Positions 13,649 through 18,769 of a stretch of 21,133 nucleotides of DNA are shown piece after piece (position 1 is the stretch's first letter; every line of letters starts with the position of its first letter). The DNA is taken from NCBI GenBank assembly GCA_964590005.1, contig CAZPVJ010000136.1, positions 1 to 21,133 of the forward strand, read 5' to 3'. The position numbers and the translations under genes were made by a program. Origin of the DNA: CALJFL01 sp964590005 (GTDB lineage Bacteria > Pseudomonadota > Gammaproteobacteria > Pseudomonadales > Halieaceae). The notes beneath the pieces are model-generated. The model was not told where the DNA came from and did not search any database. It saw nothing but the letters and a program-made list of their open reading frames with translations.

Positions 13649-14233
13649 TCAAAATTGCGGCTCGGTGCCGTGCACGCCCAGATAATGGGAACTGAGTGCC
13701 GGGCGCTCCGGCACCTGTTCGTTAATCTCGTAGAGCCGTTCGTAGCGTGTTTCGCGAATCAGCCATCGCCCATCCACCTTTTCATAACGATCCCAATATA
13801 TCGCCGTGCCATAGGTCTTGGCATTGTGATTCAGTATCCACATATGATCGGCCAGGTACCAGATCCCGGTTGCTTCGGTTTCACTGAGCATCTGGATTTC
13901 CGGTTGGTGGCCGTTGTGGTGGCCTATGGATTCCCGGTTGAAGGAAAAGCCGATATTGGCCAGGTAGTCCTGCCGACCCTCAACCTTCCACTCATAAGTG
14001 CCGCCGGTGAAATGCACTACGACATTGTCGTGAAACAGGGTTCCCAGTTCTTCCAGGTTGGCGGTGTCGATGCATCGGAAATAAGCGTGTTTCAGTTGTT
14101 TGATGGCCTCAATATCCATCAACATCTGGATGTCCTTGCGTAGCTCTTCGATACCACCGTCCGATACCTGTAGGGGTCGCCCCGCCGAGATACCGAGGTT
14201 CTCCCTGGTCAACTGCTGGCGCTCTTCACTCAT
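13649..14233 (-). CDS. SnoaL/NTF2-like protein (SnoaL_4 type)
   Basis: 194 residues from ATG 14233, preceded by GGTGGAG; a GTG at 14248 lies within that ribosome site and is rejected. The conserved helix DIEAIKQLKHAYFRCIDTAN, the strand ELGTLFHDNVVVHFTG, GHHNGHQPEIQ, and YWDRYEKVDGRWLIRETRYE are typical of the SnoaL_4 group, related to ring-hydroxylating dioxygenase beta subunits, cyclases and dehydratases. Tyr and His/Asp residues (HAYFRCID, GHHNGHQPE) could line a pocket. It heads the minus-strand run of six genes and shares its upstream motif with the esterase/acyl-CoA synthetase operon, hinting at catabolism of a ring compound, terpenoid or steroid; this is inference. Confidence 0.85.
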   Translation of the reverse strand: MSEERQQLTRENLGISAGRPLQVSDGGIEELRKDIQMLMDIEAIKQLKHAYFRCIDTANLEELGTLFHDNVVVHFTGGTYEWKVEGRQDYLANIGFSFNRESIGHHNGHQPEIQMLSETEATGIWYLADHMWILNHNAKTYGTAIYWDRYEKVDGRWLIRETRYERLYEINEQVPERPALSSHYLGVHGTEPQF

Positions 14234-14255
14234 AGCCCGTATCTCCACCCGTATT

Positions 14256-14273
14256 GCTTTCGAGAGCCAAAGT
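14256..14273 (-). promoter_or_regulatory. Candidate operator (shared motif, copy B)
   Basis: GCTTTCGAGAGCCAAAGT on the plus strand, 23 bp before ATG 14233. It matches copy A at 2369-2385 except for one extra A in the centre. CTTT and AAAG give it dyad character. It would cover the start site of the weak promoter at 14271-14299. Confidence 0.55.
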
Positions 14274-14299
14274 GTAGGCCGGCGGTGGCGTCGCCGAAA
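14271..14299 (-). promoter_or_regulatory. Weak candidate promoter for the SnoaL-like operon
   Basis: Minus strand: TTTCGG (14294-14299), a 17-bp spacer and TACACT (14271-14276), giving a start near 14264 inside the shared motif. The -10 is fair and the -35 poor. Confidence 0.3.
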
Positions 14300-14384
14300 G
14301 GGTGGAGGGATAGATAGTTAGGCCAGGCTGGCCAAGCTGTGTTACCCGGCCCGCTCTGTCACTGTATCCGGCGAGCTACCAGGG

Positions 14385-15755
14385 CTACCGCTTGCCGTGG
14401 TTTTCTGAAAATCGGATGACGACTTCGCCGATGCAGAGGGTGACCACGACTCCCGCCAGCACGGCCCAGTCCACGCCGGATTCGGGGGTGTACATGAATA
14501 GCACGATCGACAGTCCCAGGATGGTGATGCATAGCCAGGCGCAGACGCGCGCGACGCCTAGCCCGCCGGGTACTGCGTAAGGTCTTGGGTGATCGGGGTC
14601 CATAACGCGCATTTTCATGAAGGTAAGCAGCATGCCCTGGTAAGGCAGCAGGAAGATAACAGCACTGAAGGCGAACAGTGCCCAGAACAGGTCCTCATTG
14701 GAGCCGGATAGAAAACCATAGAGGACCAGCACCACGGTACTGACGATACCCATCAGGACCGCTGCGCCGATTGGTGTGCCAAGATTGCGGCTTTCCAAGG
14801 CGAAGATTCGGGGTAGTTCACCCTCCATGGCGGCTTCTGCTGCGGCGCGGTTGCAGCCCAGGGCCCAGGTGACGCCATTGGAAAAAAAGGTGAAGAGTGC
14901 GCCTATCCCAAGTACCAATACGAAGGTCTGGCCAATATCGCTGCCACCGAAAAACAGGTTCAAGGTGTCGATCAGCCCCTCGACCAGGTTGATATCCCCG
15001 GCGGGTATTGCCGAAAGCACTGCGATGGTGCCAAGCAGGTAGAGCACGATGATGATAGTGCCGGAAATAAAGATGGAGCGCGGCACGTCGCGGGCGGGAT
15101 CTCTCATCTCCTCACTGCCCGCACTGACTAACTCAAAGCCCAGCATGCCGTAGATTATCGCGGGTATGTACTGAATGCTGGAGCCGAAATCCGGCTTTAG
15201 CGTTTCCATGGTCAGCGGGTTCGCCATGCCGTTTTCGCCGATATACGTAAATGCCCCGATGATAATTGCCAGGAAAATAATAACCTTGAGTATTGCGCCG
15301 AGGTTTGGAACCCACTTACCGATATCCAACGTCATCACGTTAACCGCTACCGCCAGCCAGGTGAGCACCACGCCAATGCCGATCTGCGCAGTCAGTGACA
15401 GATCGGGAAAGAACATCTGCTTGAAGACCCCGGCAAACAGCAAAAATATGGCCGGCAACCAGACCGCGGTATTGACCCAGTAACACCAGGTTGCACGGGA
15501 GGCCCAGCGGCCACCATATCCATCCCGAATCCAGGCATAGATGCCGCCCTGCTCGGGGTAGGCGCAACCCATTTCAGCGCAGATCAATGCGAAAGGAACA
15601 AAGAAAAAGATACCCAGGAATATCCACCAAAAGACGCTGGGGGCGCCGACGGAGGCCGCTGCGGTCAAGGTGTCCAGCAGCAGGATGGCAGAAACAGTGA
15701 ACAACACCATGTCGCGTTGTCGCAGAGTCTTGCTATGCACAATAGTGTTATTCAT
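14385..15755 (-). CDS. APC-family amino acid/polyamine permease
   Basis: 456 residues. About twelve hydrophobic segments span the chain, as in the amino acid-polyamine-organocation superfamily. Typical APC features are LRQRDMVLFTVSAILLLDTL at the N-terminus (near the substrate-binding helix 1), CAEMGCAYPEQGGIYAW (helix 2 and following loop), IPAIIYGMLGFELVSAGSEE (helix 6) and RDPARDVPRSIF. Its start lies 14 bp after a strong terminator T-tract that follows the aminotransferase gene, so expression must depend on read-through or on a promoter overlapping that terminator; the ribosome site is weak. The adjoining aminotransferase and gamma-glutamyl ligase suggest it imports putrescine or a related amine, as PuuP does, but other amino acids are possible. 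Confidence 0.9.
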   Translation of the reverse strand: MNNTIVHSKTLRQRDMVLFTVSAILLLDTLTAAASVGAPSVFWWIFLGIFFFVPFALICAEMGCAYPEQGGIYAWIRDGYGGRWASRATWCYWVNTAVWLPAIFLLFAGVFKQMFFPDLSLTAQIGIGVVLTWLAVAVNVMTLDIGKWVPNLGAILKVIIFLAIIIGAFTYIGENGMANPLTMETLKPDFGSSIQYIPAIIYGMLGFELVSAGSEEMRDPARDVPRSIFISGTIIIVLYLLGTIAVLSAIPAGDINLVEGLIDTLNLFFGGSDIGQTFVLVLGIGALFTFFSNGVTWALGCNRAAAEAAMEGELPRIFALESRNLGTPIGAAVLMGIVSTVVLVLYGFLSGSNEDLFWALFAFSAVIFLLPYQGMLLTFMKMRVMDPDHPRPYAVPGGLGVARVCAWLCITILGLSIVLFMYTPESGVDWAVLAGVVVTLCIGEVVIRFSENHGKR

Positions 15756-15760
15756 GTTTC

Positions 15761-15788
15761 TTTATATCCAAAAAAAACCCGGCGCCAA
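15761..15788 (-). promoter_or_regulatory. Possible promoter overlapping the terminator, reading into the permease
   Basis: Minus strand: TTGGCG (15783-15788), a 16-bp spacer and TATAAA (15761-15766). Its start site would fall within 1-2 nt of the permease ATG, giving a nearly leaderless mRNA. The -35 lies inside the terminator stem. The match is reasonable but may be chance. Confidence 0.35.
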
Positions 15789-15795
15789 GGCCGGG
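15770..15795 (-). terminator. Intrinsic terminator after the aminotransferase gene
   Basis: Read on the minus strand, a perfect 6-bp GC stem (15790-15795 with 15778-15783) and 6-nt loop are followed by eight T (15777-15770). It begins 10 bp after the aminotransferase stop codon and ends 14 bp before the permease start, so it can act as an attenuator between the two genes. Confidence 0.85.
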
Positions 15796-15805
15796 CTAAC
15801 TGGAA

Positions 15806-17167
15806 TCAGGAGACGCCGTAATGCGCGGCCGTTTCATCCAGGGCAATGCCCAGCTTGTCGATCAGTATATCAATTTCAGCAGAATCGCAGACCAAGGGCG
15901 GCGCCATGATCATGGCATCACCGGTCTGGCGCACCATCAGCCCGTTGGCATTGGCGCTGTTGCGGCAATACACCGCACCCGCAGACTCCGGTGCCAGTCG
16001 TTCCCGGCTCGCCTTATCACTGACCAGCTCAACTGCCGCGAACATGCCTCTGCCCCTGACCTCGCCGACAATGGGATGGTCTTCAAACTCGCGCAATCTC
16101 GCTTGGAAATGTGGTGCTACTTTATCGGCGGCAGTTTCGATAATGTTGCCATCGCTCAGGATTTGCAACGTGGCCAGTCCGGCCGCGCAGGCCGCCGGGT
16201 GCCCGGAGTAAGTGAGTCCATGGGCGAACTCGCCGCCGCCGGCAAGTAGCACGTCAGTTATCTTGTCGCCGACCATGACACCACCCAGTGGCATGTAGCC
16301 GTTGGTGATAGCCTTGGCAAAAGTCATCAGGTCCGGCTTGATACCGTAGGTCTCGCTGCCAAACCATTTGCCCGTTCTTCCGAAACCGCAGATAACCTCG
16401 TCGGCGATAAGCAGGATGTCGCGCTCATCGCAGATGCGCTGTATTTCTGGCCAGTACGTGTCGGGAGGTATGATAACGCCGCCTGCGCCCTGCACAGGCT
16501 CTGCGATAAAGGCGGCGACCTTGTTCTCGCCCAGTTCATCGATCATTGCCTCTAGCTCACGTGCCACCTGCACGCCGAAGGTGTCCGGATCGAGGTCACC
16601 GCCCTCCTCGAACCAGTGTGGTTGATTGATATGGTGGACATAGTCCAGGCCGCGGGCCTGTTTGTGCATGGCGCTCATACCGCCCAGCGAAGCCGCGGCA
16701 ATGGTGCTGCCATGGTAGGCGTTCTTACGGCTGATAATGAGTTTCTTTTCCGGCTTGCCCAGCAAATCGAAGTAGCGGTGTACGAGGCGGAGGTTAGTAT
16801 CATTGGCCTCTGATCCCGAGTTGGTGAAAAACACGTGATTGAACTGTGCGGGTGTTACGTCGACCAGCGCCTTGGCGAGTTCTACGGCAGGCTGGTTTGA
16901 GCATTGGAAAAAGTTGTTGTAGTACGGTAACTCCTGCATCTGCCGATGGACTGCTTCGATAATGCCTTGTTGGCTGTAGCCGAGGTTGCAACACCACAGT
17001 CCCGACATACCGTCGAGCATCTTATGACCCTCGGAATCATAGATATAAATATGCTCGGCCTTGCTGACAATACGCCCGCCTTTCTCGGCGTACTCGTGAA
17101 AGTCGGTGAACGGGTGCAAATGGTGCGACTGGTCCAGCTGGCGCAAGGTGGCGGTATCTGCGGTCAT
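15806..17167 (-). CDS. Class III PLP aminotransferase, SpuC-like (putrescine/omega-amine:pyruvate)
   Basis: 453 residues from ATG 17167 (weak ribosome site). Class III motifs are all present: MLDGMSGLWCCNLGY (50-64, with the Trp58 typical of omega-transaminases), FTNSGSEANDTNLRL (114-128), the PLP-facing YHGST (151-155), LLIADEVICGFGRTG (252-266, Asp256), and the Schiff-base Lys285 in TFAKAITNGYMPLGG. The pattern closely resembles Pseudomonas SpuC, which transfers the amino group of putrescine or cadaverine to pyruvate; beta-alanine and other omega-amines are alternative substrates. It is divergent from the gamma-glutamyl ligase and followed by an amine/amino acid permease. The class is certain; the substrate rests on resemblance and context. 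Confidence 0.9.
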   Translation of the reverse strand: MTADTATLRQLDQSHHLHPFTDFHEYAEKGGRIVSKAEHIYIYDSEGHKMLDGMSGLWCCNLGYSQQGIIEAVHRQMQELPYYNNFFQCSNQPAVELAKALVDVTPAQFNHVFFTNSGSEANDTNLRLVHRYFDLLGKPEKKLIISRKNAYHGSTIAAASLGGMSAMHKQARGLDYVHHINQPHWFEEGGDLDPDTFGVQVARELEAMIDELGENKVAAFIAEPVQGAGGVIIPPDTYWPEIQRICDERDILLIADEVICGFGRTGKWFGSETYGIKPDLMTFAKAITNGYMPLGGVMVGDKITDVLLAGGGEFAHGLTYSGHPAACAAGLATLQILSDGNIIETAADKVAPHFQARLREFEDHPIVGEVRGRGMFAAVELVSDKASRERLAPESAGAVYCRNSANANGLMVRQTGDAMIMAPPLVCDSAEIDILIDKLGIALDETAAHYGVS

Positions 17168-17364
17168 GGTGGCTTACTCGTTGGTGTCAGGCATTTTCAG
17201 GGACGTCGTTCTACCCTCGAGACAGGCGTTACCCCGAAGTGTTATGGCAGACGATTTCCCAGCGTTGTTTAATAGTGTGGCACAGGGCACGGAATTGGGA
17301 ATTACCCCTAAAGTGGTGTTTTCCCACCGTGGTGATAATCATTTTTAAACGTGGGTAACTGGGC
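17168..17364. promoter_or_regulatory. Divergent control region between the aminotransferase and gamma-glutamyl ligase genes
   Basis: 197 bp serving both genes. Candidate elements are GATAAT (17334-17339), a possible -10 for the plus-strand ligase though with no good -35; the tandem GGAATTG-GGAATTA (17291-17304); GTGG-N7-CCAC (17313-17327); and a TATTAA on the minus strand. No consensus operator was identified with confidence. Confidence 0.4.
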
Positions 17365-18714
17365 ATGGCTGAACACAGTGAACATCTGGAGAATTTCCTG
17401 AATAGCCACCCGGATATCGAGGTTTTTGAAGTGATTCTCGTCGATGTCGCTGGCGGTCTGCGCGGCAAGTGGGTGACACGGGACAAGATAGACAAGGTGA
17501 TTGCCGGTGGCCTGAAGTTGCCCATCAGTTCCGTTGCTTTTGATGTCTGGGGACGTGACGCCGAGGAGTGGGTTTTTGACAGCGGCGACGGCGACGGCAT
17601 GTGTGACGCTGATATTCGCACCCTGGCACCGGTACCCTGGGCGTCGCGCCCGACCGGGCAGGTTATGATCTCTCTTCGAGAACTCGATGGTAACCCCTGC
17701 GCAATCGACCCGCGCATTATTCTGCGACGCCAGATGGAACGGTTTGCCGCTTATGGTCTGACCCCGGTGGTGGCCAGCGAGATGGAGTTTTACCTGTTCC
17801 GGGACGAGCACGATAGCCTGGGTAGGCCCGTGCACACACAAACCGACAGGATCGGCGGGTCACTGGCCACCGGCCAAACGTATTGCATCGATACGATGGC
17901 TGATATGTCTGAGTTGATGCATGATATTCGGGACGCGTGCACTGCGCAGCGCCTGCCGATAGATACCTTGATAAAGGAAGGTGCGCCCTCGCAATACGAG
18001 ATTAACCTGTTGCACAGTCCCGATGCTTTGATCGCTGCCGACCAGGCGCTGATGTTGCAGCGAGCGATACGTGGCGTGGCAAAAAAACATGGGCTCCTGG
18101 CGACCTTTATGGCCAAGCCCTTCGGCGAGTTATCAGGCAATGGAATGCACTTGCATTGCAGCCTGCTCGACCAGCAGGGCAACAACGCGTTTGATGACGG
18201 TACTGGAGCGGGCACTGACCTGCTGCGACATGCCATTGCCGGGTGCCTGCACAACATGAACGAGAGCATGTTGTTGTTTGCCCCGAACCTGAATTCCTAT
18301 CGCCGATTCCAGCGGGGAACGCACGCGCCACTCGCGCCCAGCTGGGGTTACGAAAACCGTACGGTGGCAGTTCGAGTGCCCGCGGATGCCCATGCAGCCA
18401 CGCGTATTGAACACCGTGTTCCGGGCGCCGACGCCCACCCTCATCTTGTTATCGCCGCGCTGCTTGCGGCAATGCTGGACGGTATCGAGAATAAACGCGC
18501 AGCGCCTGAACCGCTTGCAGGGAATGCTTACGAGCAGTTATCGCCCAGTCTGCCACGATACTGGCCAGACGCTATCGAAGCCTTTCGCGACAGTGCGTTT
18601 ATCGGGGATAGCCTGGGGCCCGAGTTCCAGCGCGTTTATGCTTTGATCAAGCAACAGGAGCTGGACACCTTTGACCAGCAGGTAACCCCTCTGGAATATG
18701 ACGCCTGCTTGTAG
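17365..18714 (+). CDS. Glutamine-synthetase-fold gamma-glutamylpolyamine synthetase-like enzyme
   Basis: 449 residues from ATG 17365; the ribosome site is poor. The glutamine synthetase catalytic blocks are kept: SEMEFYLF (about 138-145), APSQYEINLL (metal Glu), GNGMHLHCSL (about 257-266, ATP/metal His), RGTHAPLAPSWGYENRTVAV (about 316-335) and RIEHRVPGADAHPHL with the catalytic region typical of the family. It differs from GlnA in its short N-terminus and in THAPLAPSWG where GlnA has NRSA-type residues, as in PuuA and SpuI/SpuB. These ligate glutamate to putrescine or spermidine with ATP, the first step of the gamma-glutamyl pathway. The divergent SpuC-like gene and permease agree with this. 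PuuB, PuuC and PuuD partners are not in the window. A different amine acceptor, for example ethanolamine, remains possible. Confidence 0.88.
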   Translation: MAEHSEHLENFLNSHPDIEVFEVILVDVAGGLRGKWVTRDKIDKVIAGGLKLPISSVAFDVWGRDAEEWVFDSGDGDGMCDADIRTLAPVPWASRPTGQVMISLRELDGNPCAIDPRIILRRQMERFAAYGLTPVVASEMEFYLFRDEHDSLGRPVHTQTDRIGGSLATGQTYCIDTMADMSELMHDIRDACTAQRLPIDTLIKEGAPSQYEINLLHSPDALIAADQALMLQRAIRGVAKKHGLLATFMAKPFGELSGNGMHLHCSLLDQQGNNAFDDGTGAGTDLLRHAIAGCLHNMNESMLLFAPNLNSYRRFQRGTHAPLAPSWGYENRTVAVRVPADAHAATRIEHRVPGADAHPHLVIAALLAAMLDGIENKRAAPEPLAGNAYEQLSPSLPRYWPDAIEAFRDSAFIGDSLGPEFQRVYALIKQQELDTFDQQVTPLEYDACL

Positions 18715-18725
18715 CGGGCGAGCAT

Positions 18726-18754
18726 AAAAAAGGCGCCAATCCAGGCGCCTTTTT
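18726..18754. terminator. Bidirectional intrinsic terminator
   Basis: A-tract (18726-18731), GGCGCC stem (18732-18737), loop AATCCA, GGCGCC (18744-18749), then T-tract (18750-18754). It lies 11 bp after the ligase stop and 15 bp from the receptor stop, so it serves both convergent genes. Confidence 0.92.
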
Positions 18755-18769
18755 CAACGAACAGACGAT

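Noticed and set aside
17270..17300. TGGCAC-containing stretch as a sigma-54 promoter for the ligase gene
   Set aside because: The second half does not give GC at the required -12 spacing.
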